Source of the DNA: Christensenella sp. UBA5327
GTDB taxonomy: Bacteria > Bacillota > Clostridia > Christensenellales > Aristaeellaceae
NCBI GenBank assembly: GCA_002411105.1
Contig: DHQX01000026.1
Location: 1 to 16,862 of the forward strand
Direction of reading: 5' to 3'
DNA: 16,862 nucleotides
Below, one piece after another: positions 7,095-15,580 of the stretch. Position 1 is the first letter of the stretch. Each line of letters starts with the position of its first letter. A program made the position numbers and the translations under genes. A model generated the notes under the pieces. The model was not told where the DNA came from. It saw only the letters and a program-made list of their open reading frames with translations, and ran no database searches.

Positions 7095-7124
7095 CGGTCA
7101 CCGCCGGGGGCCCGGCGGTGACCG
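7095..7124 (-). promoter_or_regulatory. 13-bp intercistronic stem-loop between binding protein and ATPase
   Basis: CGGTCACCGCCGG (7095-7107) pairs perfectly with CCGGCGGTGACCG (7112-7124) around a 4-nt loop. No U tract follows in either direction, so it is not a canonical terminator. It is 17 nt past the binding-protein stop and well before the ATPase Shine-Dalgarno. In binding-protein operons such hairpins usually protect the upstream message from 3' exonucleases or reduce readthrough, so that binding protein exceeds transporter. Confidence 0.75.
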
Positions 7125-7141
7125 GCAGGGGTCAGTGAGAA

Positions 7142-8140
7142 TCAGAATCCAAAGCTGTCAACGTTGTCCTTGTTGATCACAATCCAGCCCTGGCCTTCCA
7201 GAACCTTGTCGCTGCCTTCCTTGAAGGTGAGCGCGCCGTAGCCGTCAACGCCCAGGTCAACGGGGGATTGGATGGTTTCGCCGTTTAGTACCTTGACCGC
7301 CAGGGCGATCATGGCCTTGCCGGCAAGGGCGGGATCCCACAGGGTGAGGGATTTCACAGATCCGCTCTCCAGCAGCGCCTTGTTGTCAGCGGGCATGCCG
7401 GTGCCGGAGGTGAAGACCTTGCCCACCAGGCCCAGCTCGTCAATCGCGCGGGCCACGCCGGGGGCGTCGTAGGAGGAGGTGCCCATGATGCCCTTGAGTT
7501 CAGGATACTTTTTGAACAGCTCCTTGGCTTTGTTGTAGGCCACGTCTCCGTTGTCCTCGGACTCAACGCGGGGTTCCTCGGCCAGCAGGGTCATGTTGGG
7601 ATATTTTTCTTTCTGGTGCGCCACGCCCGCATCCGCCCACTCGTTGTGGGAAGCGTTGGTCACATGGGCCACCATGGTGGTATACAGGCCTTCCTCGCCC
7701 ATGGCCTCGGCCAGGTTATCCATGATGAAAGCGCCATATCCGGTGTTGGAGAAGGCTTCGATGTCATAGTTGACGTTTTGCAGGCTGGCACCCTCATGGG
7801 CGATGACCACGATGCCGGCGTCCATGGCCTGCTTGAGCACGGGCTCCAGGGACTCGGGGTTGACCGGCACCACGCAGATGGCGTCCACGCCCTGGGCGAT
7901 CAGGTCCTGCACCAGCTGGGCCTGCAGGGTGGCATCGATCTCGGCGGTGCCTTTCTGGTAAGCGTTCAGGCCGGTTTCTTTGGCATACTCATCCACGCCC
8001 ACCTTCATGCGCACAAACCAGGGGTTGGAAGCGTCCTTGGGGACGACGACGATTTCCCAGTCTTTTTCCTGGGCAATGGCGCCGCCAGCCAGGGAGAGCA
8101 GCAGGACAGATATCAGAATCAGAGACAGGATTTTTTTCAT
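7142..8140 (-). CDS. Sugar-binding protein of the ABC importer (Peripla_BP_4)
   Basis: A 332-residue exported substrate-binding protein of the type I periplasmic-binding fold, closest in character to the ribose/rhamnose/AI-2 (LsrB, RhaS) group. Residues 1-23 form a classic signal peptide, MKKILSLILISVLLL with AIA-QE as the cleavage site. There is no lipobox cysteine. The mature part shows the family N-terminus IVVVPKDASNPWFVRMK, the hinge-region DAICVVPVNPESL and WDPALAGKAMIALA near the C-terminus. I chose ATG at 8140, where GGAGGT is 5 nt upstream, over an in-frame ATG at 8188 that would add 16 residues ahead of the signal peptide. It precedes the ATPase and permease genes. The ligand cannot be named from sequence. 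Confidence 0.93.
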   Translation of the reverse strand: MKKILSLILISVLLLSLAGGAIAQEKDWEIVVVPKDASNPWFVRMKVGVDEYAKETGLNAYQKGTAEIDATLQAQLVQDLIAQGVDAICVVPVNPESLEPVLKQAMDAGIVVIAHEGASLQNVNYDIEAFSNTGYGAFIMDNLAEAMGEEGLYTTMVAHVTNASHNEWADAGVAHQKEKYPNMTLLAEEPRVESEDNGDVAYNKAKELFKKYPELKGIMGTSSYDAPGVARAIDELGLVGKVFTSGTGMPADNKALLESGSVKSLTLWDPALAGKAMIALAVKVLNGETIQSPVDLGVDGYGALTFKEGSDKVLEGQGWIVINKDNVDSFGF

Positions 8141-8158
8141 ACTGTACCTCCATATATT

Positions 8159-8182
8159 GATACTCCGATTCACGGAGATATC
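8159..8182 (-). promoter_or_regulatory. Interrupted palindrome upstream of the binding-protein gene
   Basis: GATA-CTCCG-ATTCA-CGGAG-(A)-TATC: the 5-bp CTCCG/CGGAG core at 8163-8167 and 8173-8177 is extended by GATA/TATC with one unpaired base. It lies 18 nt before the start codon, just ahead of the Shine-Dalgarno. It may be a leader hairpin or an operator. I see no convincing -10/-35 pair between 8183 and 8306, so the gene may depend on readthrough from the isomerase gene. Confidence 0.4.
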
Positions 8183-8306
8183 TACCAATCATCTATGATG
8201 CGCTATTGGATGGCTGTTGCATGCATAGATTTCAAAATAACATCAATTCCACATTGTGTCCATGCAGGGAATGGGTTATTTTTGTACATCATCGATGGGC
8301 CATCGC

Positions 8307-8876
8307 TTATTCCGGCTTGGTCTCCAGCTTCAGCGGCACCTCGCCCAGGTGCTGAAGTTTGTGGCCATTGGCCTGATACGCCTCAAAGTCAAAGGCGTCC
8401 AGCTCATCCATGGCCAGCTTGTGGAACTCATAAAAATTCTCCCACCACTCATACCCGGTGCCCAATTCCGCGTTCAGATAGGCCTCGGCGATGTCAATGC
8501 CCATCTGCGGCGCCACATAGAAGGCGCCCATGGCCAGCACGTTGACCCCGTTTCCGGTGATGGCCCTGAGCGCTGCGGGCACGCTCTCCACCACGCCGGC
8601 ATGCACCCGGGGGAGCCTGCTGGCAGCGATGTGGATGCCCATGCCGGTGCCGCAAAACAGCAGTGCCCGCTCAAACTCACCTTCGGCGATTTTGGCGCCG
8701 GCCCTGAGCCCCACGCGGTGAAACATGTTGTCCGGGTCATTGTCATCCGGGGATTTGACGCCAATGTCGGTGACCTGCCATCCCTTTTTCTTCAGGTGAT
8801 CCACCACCGCTTCCTTGAGCGGATAGCCAGCAAAGTCAGCGCCAACCAGGATATACTTGTCCTTTACCTTCTTCAT
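8307..8876 (-). CDS. RpiB/LacA/LacB-family sugar-phosphate isomerase, divergent
   Basis: A 189-residue member of the ribose-5-phosphate isomerase B / galactose-6-phosphate isomerase family, cytoplasmic. The N-terminal GADFAGYPLKEAV (12-24) corresponds to the family GxDHxG box with Phe15 in place of His. The active-site cysteine motif FCGTGMGIHIA is intact (Cys75). The usual R-x-HND-x-N-V-L-x-LG-x-R segment is changed to ITGNGVNVLAMGAFYV, so the His and Arg residues used by RpiB for ring opening and phosphate binding are absent. It is about 40 residues longer than RpiB, with an aromatic-rich C-terminal extension (GYEWWENFYEFH). ATG at 8876 has GGAGG at proper spacing. It is the first gene of the ABC operon, so it probably isomerises the phosphorylated imported sugar; substrate unknown. 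Confidence 0.88.
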   Translation of the reverse strand: MKKVKDKYILVGADFAGYPLKEAVVDHLKKKGWQVTDIGVKSPDDNDPDNMFHRVGLRAGAKIAEGEFERALLFCGTGMGIHIAASRLPRVHAGVVESVPAALRAITGNGVNVLAMGAFYVAPQMGIDIAEAYLNAELGTGYEWWENFYEFHKLAMDELDAFDFEAYQANGHKLQHLGEVPLKLETKPE

Positions 8877-8912
8877 GTTTTCCTCCAAACAGTATCTTTG
8901 ATTGCTGTATGT

Positions 8913-8942
8913 ATTATACCCTTTTTGATGCGGCTGTGCCAT
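8913..8942 (-). promoter_or_regulatory. Promoter for the isomerase-ABC transporter operon
   Basis: On the - strand a perfect TATAAT (8913-8918) lies about 36 nt before the isomerase start. The best -35 is ATGGCA (8937-8942), 18 nt upstream, matching four of six positions. The weak -35 suggests an activator could be needed. It is divergent from the tig promoter in the same 167-nt gap. Confidence 0.55.
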
Positions 8943-8965
8943 GGGGCAATTTCCCCCGCAGACGG

Positions 8966-8994
8966 TTGCGATTTAAGGGTATATATGATATTCT
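8966..8994 (+). promoter_or_regulatory. Candidate sigma-A promoter for tig
   Basis: TTGCGA (8966-8971) and TATTCT (8989-8994) are 17 nt apart, each with four of six consensus bases. Transcription would begin around 9001, exactly where a perfect 8-bp stem-loop starts. No CtsR or CIRCE heat-shock operator is visible around it. Confidence 0.55.
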
Positions 8995-9000
8995 AAATGA

Positions 9001-9026
9001 TAGCGTATTTGGGAAACCATACGCTA
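9001..9026 (+). promoter_or_regulatory. Stem-loop at the 5' end of the tig leader
   Basis: TAGCGTAT (9001-9008) pairs perfectly with ATACGCTA (9019-9026) around a 10-nt loop. It lies at the predicted mRNA 5' end and 4 nt before the GAGGAGG ribosome binding site (9031-9037). This placement resembles 5' stabilising hairpins; a palindromic operator or a temperature-sensitive structure are alternatives. Confidence 0.65.
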
Positions 9027-9043
9027 AACAGAGGAGGAAAAGC

Positions 9044-10573
9044 ATGAGTTACCAGGTGGAAAGGGTCAGCAGCAACCAGCAGAAGATTAGCTTCGAGATT
9101 CCCGCAGCCGCATTTGATGAGGCGATGCAGAAAGCATACCTGAAAACCCGCGGGCGCATCAACGTCCCCGGCTTCAGAAAAGGCAAAGCCCCGCGGAAAT
9201 TGATAGAGAACATGTATGGCGAAGGCGTGTTTTATGATGATGCCTTTGACCTGGTTTTCCCGGATGCCTATAAGGAAGCGGTGGAGGCTGAAGACCTTTT
9301 CCCCGTGGATCAGCCGGAGATCGATCTGGAAGAGATCGGCGCAGGCAAGGACCTGAAATTCACCGCCACGGTGTTTGTGCGCCCGGAGGTGACCCTGGGC
9401 GATTACAAGAGCCTGACGGCCACCCGGCACCTGCACCCCATCACCCAGGAGCAGATCGATGCCCGCATCGCCCGGGACATGGAGAAGGTGACAACGCAAG
9501 AGGATATCGGCGAGGAGGCCCTTAAGGAGGGCGACACCGCTGACATCGACTATCTGGGCACCCTGGAGGGCACCCCTTTTGAGGGGGGCGAGGACAAGGG
9601 GCACAAGCTGCGCCTGGGCTCCAACACCTTTATCCCCGGTTTTGAGGAGCAGGTGGTGGGCATGAAGGCAGGGGAGGAGAGGGACATCACCGTGACCTTC
9701 CCCGCGGAGTATCATGCTGAAAACCTGGCCGGCAAGGAGGCGGTCTTCCACGTGAAGGTCAACGCTGCCACCCGGGAGGTGAAGCCGGAGCTGGACGACG
9801 AATTCGCCCAGGACGTGTCTGAGCACAGCACATACGAGGCCTACCGGACGGCGATTGAGGAAGAGCTGACAAAGCAGCGGGACCAGCACGCCGAAACCCA
9901 TCTGGAAAATGACCTGGTGCAGCAGGCAGTAGACCAGTCTGACTGCGACATCCCCGAGGCCATGATCCAGCGCCAGATGGATTATCTGCTGCAGAACATG
10001 CGCATCCGCATGATGTATCAGGGCCTGCGGATGGAAGACTATATGAGATATACCAACACCACACAGGAGCAGCTGCGGGAGAACTTCCGCCAGGATGCCC
10101 AGAACAACGTGAAAACCGACCTGGTGCTGGATGCCATCCGCAAGCAGGAGGGCCTGGAGGCCAGCGAGGACGAGGTGGACAGCGAGATCCGCCGCCACGC
10201 AGAGGAGACCGGGCGCGAGCTTGAGGGCTACAAGGCCAGCCTGAATGACAACCAGCTTGAGAACTTCAAGGACATCGCCGTCAACCGCAAGGTGGTGAAC
10301 CTGCTCAAGGAAAACGCCCAGGTGACCGACCATACGGAGGCCCATGAAGAGCTGACGGTGGAGGACATCGCCCAGGCCACCCAGGCCCTTGAAGAAGCGG
10401 CCCAGGATGACGGGGAGGCGGAGGAGAAGCCCGCACCCAAGGCCAAAAAGGCCAAGAAAGCCGATGCCCAGGAGGCTGAGGCCGAAGAGAAACCCAAAGC
10501 GAAGAAGGCCCCCGCCAAGCGCGCGGCCAAGAAGAAGGACAGCGACACCGAACAGGACGCTTCCGACCAATAA
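9044..10573 (+). CDS. tig: Trigger factor (ribosome-associated chaperone / PPIase) with long charged tail
   Basis: The first chaperone to meet nascent chains at the ribosome exit; 509 residues against about 430 in the usual family. The ribosome-binding N-terminal domain carries the signature GFRKGKAP (43-50). The FKBP-type PPIase domain follows from about residue 160 (EGDTADIDYLGTLEG, then GSNTFIPGFEEQVVGMKAGE). A helical C-terminal chaperone domain runs to about 445. Residues from about 450 to 509 are a low-complexity K/A/E-rich tail (KAKKAKKADAQEAEAEEKPK and similar). I chose ATG at 9044 because GAGGAGG lies just upstream; an in-frame ATG at 8909 lies upstream of the predicted promoter. It heads the quality-control cluster, 32 nt before clpP. 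Confidence 0.96.
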   Translation: MSYQVERVSSNQQKISFEIPAAAFDEAMQKAYLKTRGRINVPGFRKGKAPRKLIENMYGEGVFYDDAFDLVFPDAYKEAVEAEDLFPVDQPEIDLEEIGAGKDLKFTATVFVRPEVTLGDYKSLTATRHLHPITQEQIDARIARDMEKVTTQEDIGEEALKEGDTADIDYLGTLEGTPFEGGEDKGHKLRLGSNTFIPGFEEQVVGMKAGEERDITVTFPAEYHAENLAGKEAVFHVKVNAATREVKPELDDEFAQDVSEHSTYEAYRTAIEEELTKQRDQHAETHLENDLVQQAVDQSDCDIPEAMIQRQMDYLLQNMRIRMMYQGLRMEDYMRYTNTTQEQLRENFRQDAQNNVKTDLVLDAIRKQEGLEASEDEVDSEIRRHAEETGRELEGYKASLNDNQLENFKDIAVNRKVVNLLKENAQVTDHTEAHEELTVEDIAQATQALEEAAQDDGEAEEKPAPKAKKAKKADAQEAEAEEKPKAKKAPAKRAAKKKDSDTEQDASDQ

Positions 10574-10605
10574 TTTTTACCGGGTAACCTACCCCAGGAG
10601 GAAAC

Positions 10606-11206
10606 ATGGCAGAGTATTTGATCCCATATGTCATTGAGCGTTCAGGCAACTCCGAGCGTTCCTTTGATATCTATTCCCGTTTGCTGAAAGACCGCATCGT
10701 CTTCTTGTCAGGCCCGGTGACTGACGGGCTGGCCAACACCGTGGTCGCCCAGCTGCTGTTCCTTGACATGGACAACCCCAATGCGGATATTTCCCTGTAC
10801 ATCAATTCCCCGGGCGGCTCGGTGACCGCTGGCATGGCGATTTTTGACACCATGCAGCACATCAAAGCCCCGGTGCGCACCGTGTGCGTGGGCATGGCGG
10901 CCTCCATGGGCGCCTTCCTGCTGATGGCGGGCACCAAGGGCAAGCGCATGGCGCTGCCCAACAGCGAGGTGATGATCCACCAGCCCTCAGGCGGCGCTGA
11001 AGGCCAGGCCACCGATGTGACCATCCGGGCTGAATGGCTGCTGAAGACCAAGAAGAAGATGAACCGCATGATGGCAGAGATGACCGGACAGCCGGAGGAA
11101 AAGATCGCGGGTGATGTGGAGCGGGACTACTTCATGTCAGCCGAAGAGGCCAAGGCCTACGGCATCGTGGACGAGATCTATGCCCCGCGCAAGGATGAGG
11201 AGAAAA

Positions 11207-11214
<8 letters not shown>
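10606..11214 (+). CDS. clpP: ATP-dependent Clp protease proteolytic subunit
   Basis: Serine protease that forms the double-heptamer chamber used by ClpX or other Clp ATPases; 202 residues, normal length. The catalytic triad is complete: Ser100 in GMAASMGAF, His125 in MIHQPSGG and Asp174 in ERDYFM. The YINSPGGSVTAGMAI oligomer/substrate strand is also intact. AGGAGG (10596-10601) sits 4 nt before the ATG. The 3' end overlaps the clpX start by 8 nt, so the two subunits of the protease are translationally coupled. There is no CtsR heptad repeat in the 32-nt gap to tig, so stress control, if any, would act at the tig promoter or elsewhere. Confidence 0.98.
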
Positions 11215-12514
<1,300 letters not shown>

Positions 12515-12529
12515 AGGGAATTTAGCCAA

Positions 12530-12562
12530 GCCTCCTCCCAGTCAGATGGGGGGAGGCATTTT
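12530..12562 (+). terminator. Terminator-like hairpin between clpX and lon
   Basis: GCCTCCTCCC (12530-12539) pairs with GGGGGGAGGC (12548-12557), 10 bp with one U-G wobble, around an 8-nt loop. Only four T residues follow (12559-12562), then at once the AAGGAG site of lon. It is probably a partial terminator or attenuator, lowering lon relative to clpX, rather than a full stop. Confidence 0.6.
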
Positions 12563-12572
12563 AAGGAGAACC

Positions 12573-14918
12573 ATGCCCAAGAAATCTGTTTCGATATTAA
12601 CCATTCCCTTTCTGCCGCTGCGGGGCACCCTGGTGTTCCCGCACATGGTGCTGCATGTGGATGTGGGCCGCGGCAAGAGCGTGGCCGCTATCAACCAGGC
12701 CATGATGGGGGACCAGCGCATCTTTTTGGTGATGCAAAAGGACCTGGAAAACGAGGAGCCGGAGCTCAAGGACCTGTACAAGGCCGGCACCATCGCCCGG
12801 GTCAAGCAGGTGCTGCACCTGCCGGGCAACAACATGCGCGTGCTGATCGAGGGCGAGGAGCGGGCGGTCATCAAGGGGATTCTGGATGACAGCGCGGTGT
12901 GGACCGCGGCGGTCCGGGTGATCCCGCCCTTTGACAAGGCTGATGACACGCTGGAGCTGCAGGCCCTCAAGCGCCTGGCCAAGGAGAGCCTGGATGGCTT
13001 TGCCGAGGCTGGCAATCGCCTGTCAGAAGAGCTGATCAAGACCTTCAAGCGCATTGAGGATCCCCATGAGCTGGTGGATGTGATCGCCGCCAACCTCATC
13101 CCTCAGGTGGAGGAGCGCTATGCCTTGCTGGCGCTGGAGAAACCGGCCGACCGGCTGGAACAGCTGTGCGTCTATCTGGCCCGGGAGGTGCGCAACGCCA
13201 ACATTGACCGGGAGGTGCACCAGCGCATCCGCATGCAGGTGGACAAGTCCCAGCGGGATTATTACCTGAGGGAGCAGATAAAAGCCATTCAGGACGAGCT
13301 GGGTGAGGGCGACTTTGATGATGTGGATGAGATGCGGGAGAAGCTGAAGAACATCCCGCTCAACGAGGAAGCCCGGGAAAAAGCGGACAAGGAGCTGGAA
13401 AAGCTGGCCCGCATGATGGCCGGTAGCCCAGAGTCCACGGTGTCTGAAAACTATCTGGACTGGCTGTCGGAGCTTCCCTGGGGGAAATACACCAAGGATC
13501 TGCTGTCCTTAAAGCGCGCCCGCAGGGTTCTGGATCAGGACCACTATGGCATGGAGCCGGTGAAGGAGCGCATCATCGAATACCTGGCGGTGCTTTCCAT
13601 GCGCCGGGCCAAGGACGCCAGCGTGACGCCCAAGGGGCCAATCCTTTGCTTTGTGGGGCCTCCGGGCGTGGGCAAAACCTCCATCGTCCAGGCCATTGCC
13701 CAGGCCATGGGCCGCAAGTTTGTGAAGCTGTCCCTGGGCGGCGTGCGGGATGAGGCCGAGATTTACGGGCATCGCCGCACCTATATCGGCGCCATTCCGG
13801 GCCACATTATCTCTGGCATCAAGCGGGCCGGCACCATGAACCCGGTGTTTCTGTTTGATGAGATTGACAAGATGGGCAACGACTACCGGGGTGACCCGGC
13901 AAGCGCGATGCTTGAGGTGCTTGACCCGGCGCAGAACGCTGCCTTCCGGGATCATTACCTGGATGTGCCCTTTGACCTGTCCCGGGTGCTGTTCATCACC
14001 ACCGCCAACACGAGGGAATCGATCCCCGCGCCCTTGCTTGACCGCATGGAAGTGATCGAGGTGTCCAGCTATACGGAGGAGGAGAAGCTGCAGATCGCCA
14101 AGCGCCATCTCCTGCGCCAGCAGATTGCTGAAAACGGACTGGACAAGAACAGCGTCACCATGACCCAGGCGGCCATCCGCATGGCCATTGAGGGCTATAC
14201 CCGGGAGGCCGGTGTGCGCACCCTCTCCCGCACCCTGGCCAAAGCCGTGCGCAAGGCGGTGGTGGAGATGCTGGAGACCGGGGAGAAGAAGCTGGCGATC
14301 ACCGCTGCGAATCTGGAAAAGTATCTGGGGCCGCCCAGATTCCTGCGGGATAAGCCCGAGCAGACCCCCCTGGTGGGCGTGGTCAATGGCTTAGCCTATA
14401 CCGAGGTGGGGGGTGAGATGCTCAAGGTGGAGTGTGCGGTGATGCCCGGCACGGGCAAGCTGGCCCTTACGGGGCATCTGGGTGACGTGATGAAGGAAAG
14501 CGGGCAGGCCGCCCTCTCCTGGGTGCGCGCCCATGCGGAGAAATACGGCATTGAGCAGGATTTTCACAAGCATCAGGATGTCCATATCCATGTGCCGGAG
14601 GGTGCTGTGCCCAAGGATGGGCCGTCCGCCGGTGTCACCATGACCGTGGCCCTGGTGTCTGCCTTAAGTGGGCGCAAGGCGCTGCAGGATATCGCCATGA
14701 CCGGGGAGATCACCCTGGGCGGGCGTGTGCTGCCCATTGGCGGCATCAAGGAGAAGCTGCTGGCTGCCTATCGCGGCAAGATCAAGCGCCTGGCCCTGCC
14801 CCGGGAGAACCGCAAGGATGTGGCGGAGCTGCCGGAGTACATCCGGGATGCGTTTGAGATTCACTATGTGAATGACATCAATGAAGTCATCAGGCTGACC
14901 CTTGAGGAAAAGGAGTAG
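12573..14918 (+). CDS. lon: Endopeptidase La (ATP-dependent Lon protease)
   Basis: Cytoplasmic homohexameric AAA+ serine protease that degrades misfolded and regulatory proteins; 781 residues, normal LonA length. The N-terminal substrate-binding domain starts IPFLPLRGTLVFPHMV. A coiled-coil region contains KSQRDYYLREQIKAIQDELG. The ATPase domain has Walker A GPPGVGKTS (from about 362) and Walker B VFLFDEIDKMG. The protease domain has the Ser-Lys dyad: Ser685 in KDGPSAG and Lys728 in GGIKEKL. I chose ATG at 12573 with AAGGAG immediately upstream; an in-frame ATG at 12546 lies within the preceding hairpin and has no site. A GTG-started engB follows after 5 nt, its ribosome binding site lying in the last lon codons. 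Confidence 0.98.
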   Translation: MPKKSVSILTIPFLPLRGTLVFPHMVLHVDVGRGKSVAAINQAMMGDQRIFLVMQKDLENEEPELKDLYKAGTIARVKQVLHLPGNNMRVLIEGEERAVIKGILDDSAVWTAAVRVIPPFDKADDTLELQALKRLAKESLDGFAEAGNRLSEELIKTFKRIEDPHELVDVIAANLIPQVEERYALLALEKPADRLEQLCVYLAREVRNANIDREVHQRIRMQVDKSQRDYYLREQIKAIQDELGEGDFDDVDEMREKLKNIPLNEEAREKADKELEKLARMMAGSPESTVSENYLDWLSELPWGKYTKDLLSLKRARRVLDQDHYGMEPVKERIIEYLAVLSMRRAKDASVTPKGPILCFVGPPGVGKTSIVQAIAQAMGRKFVKLSLGGVRDEAEIYGHRRTYIGAIPGHIISGIKRAGTMNPVFLFDEIDKMGNDYRGDPASAMLEVLDPAQNAAFRDHYLDVPFDLSRVLFITTANTRESIPAPLLDRMEVIEVSSYTEEEKLQIAKRHLLRQQIAENGLDKNSVTMTQAAIRMAIEGYTREAGVRTLSRTLAKAVRKAVVEMLETGEKKLAITAANLEKYLGPPRFLRDKPEQTPLVGVVNGLAYTEVGGEMLKVECAVMPGTGKLALTGHLGDVMKESGQAALSWVRAHAEKYGIEQDFHKHQDVHIHVPEGAVPKDGPSAGVTMTVALVSALSGRKALQDIAMTGEITLGGRVLPIGGIKEKLLAAYRGKIKRLALPRENRKDVAELPEYIRDAFEIHYVNDINEVIRLTLEEKE

Positions 14919-14923
14919 CCGGC

Positions 14924-15505
14924 GTGTTTAAGGATGCCAGGTTCATTACCAGCCTGCCGCGATACGGGGATTTCCCGGGCCGGGGGCTGCCGCAATTGGC
15001 GGTGTGCGGGCGCAGCAATGTGGGCAAAAGCAGCCTGATCAATAACCTCTGCCGGAAGCATGGCCTGGCCAAAACCAGCGGCACACCCGGAAAAACCCGG
15101 CTGATCAACGTGTTTCTGATTGACAATGCCTTCCACCTCATCGACCTGCCCGGCTATGGCTATGCCAAGGTGTCAAAGCGCGAGCAGGAGAGCTGGGGCA
15201 AGATGATGAATGACTATTTCAGCCAAGCGGAAACCCTCAGGCTGGCGCTGCACCTGGTGGACATCCGCCATGAGCCAAGCGCCCAGGACCGGGAGATGAA
15301 CGCGTTTTTATACCAGACCGGGTTGCCCTTCCAGGTGGTGGCGACCAAGGCGGACAAGCTCTCCCGCGCCCAGCGGCAGCGGCACCTGATGCCCATCGCC
15401 CGGGCGCTGGCGGTGCAGCCCTGGGAGATCATCGCCTATTCCTCCCAGACCGGGGAGGGCCGTGAGGCGTTGATCCAGGCGATTGAGAAGCGGCTGGATT
15501 CTTAG
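14924..15505 (+). CDS. engB: Ribosome-biogenesis GTP-binding protein EngB/YsxC
   Basis: A TRAFAC-class GTPase needed for late 50S ribosomal subunit assembly; 193 residues, normal length. The G motifs are all present: G1 GRSNVGKSS (29-37), G2 GTPGKT, G3 DLPGYGYAK, G4 TKADK and G5-like SSQTGEG. The family N-terminus (A-x-F-I-x-S-L, proline-rich turn before L-A-V-C-G-R) is visible. GTG at 14924 is preceded by AGGAG at 8 nt inside the end of lon, so translation is probably coupled. Adjacency of lon and engB (ysxC) is widespread in Bacillota and supports the taxonomic assignment. No terminator follows before the next promoter. Confidence 0.96.
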   Translation: MFKDARFITSLPRYGDFPGRGLPQLAVCGRSNVGKSSLINNLCRKHGLAKTSGTPGKTRLINVFLIDNAFHLIDLPGYGYAKVSKREQESWGKMMNDYFSQAETLRLALHLVDIRHEPSAQDREMNAFLYQTGLPFQVVATKADKLSRAQRQRHLMPIARALAVQPWEIIAYSSQTGEGREALIQAIEKRLDS

Positions 15506-15520
15506 ACAAAAACCCCATAA

Positions 15521-15549
15521 TTGTAAAGAGTTGTCCTTGATGGTATAAT
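15521..15549 (+). promoter_or_regulatory. Sigma-A promoter for the GNAT-like gene
   Basis: TTGTAA (15521-15526) and TATAAT (15544-15549) are exactly 17 nt apart. Transcription would begin near 15556, giving a leader of about 25 nt containing GGAGGT (15568-15573). The gene can therefore be expressed apart from lon-engB. Confidence 0.75.
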
Positions 15550-15580
15550 TCCTGTAAATGGATGAGCGGAGGTAGATGGG

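Noticed and set aside
7616..8545. Long + strand frame over the binding-protein and isomerase genes
   Set aside because: It lies antisense to two well-supported genes, crosses their intergenic gap, has no ribosome binding site and shows no family resemblance.
8937..8960. Small hairpins in the isomerase/tig divergent region (TGCC/GGCA and GGGG/CCCC)
   Set aside because: The arms are only 4 bp and overlap each other; this is expected by chance in GC-rich sequence.
8993..10570. Long - strand frame opposite tig
   Set aside because: It is a mirror of the high-GC tig coding frame, with leucine/glycine-rich low-complexity content and no protein family motifs.
8877..10605. CtsR or CIRCE heat-shock operators for tig/clpP
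   Set aside because: Neither the CtsR heptad repeat (GGTCAAA direct repeat) nor the CIRCE inverted repeat is found in the intergenic sequence before tig or clpP.
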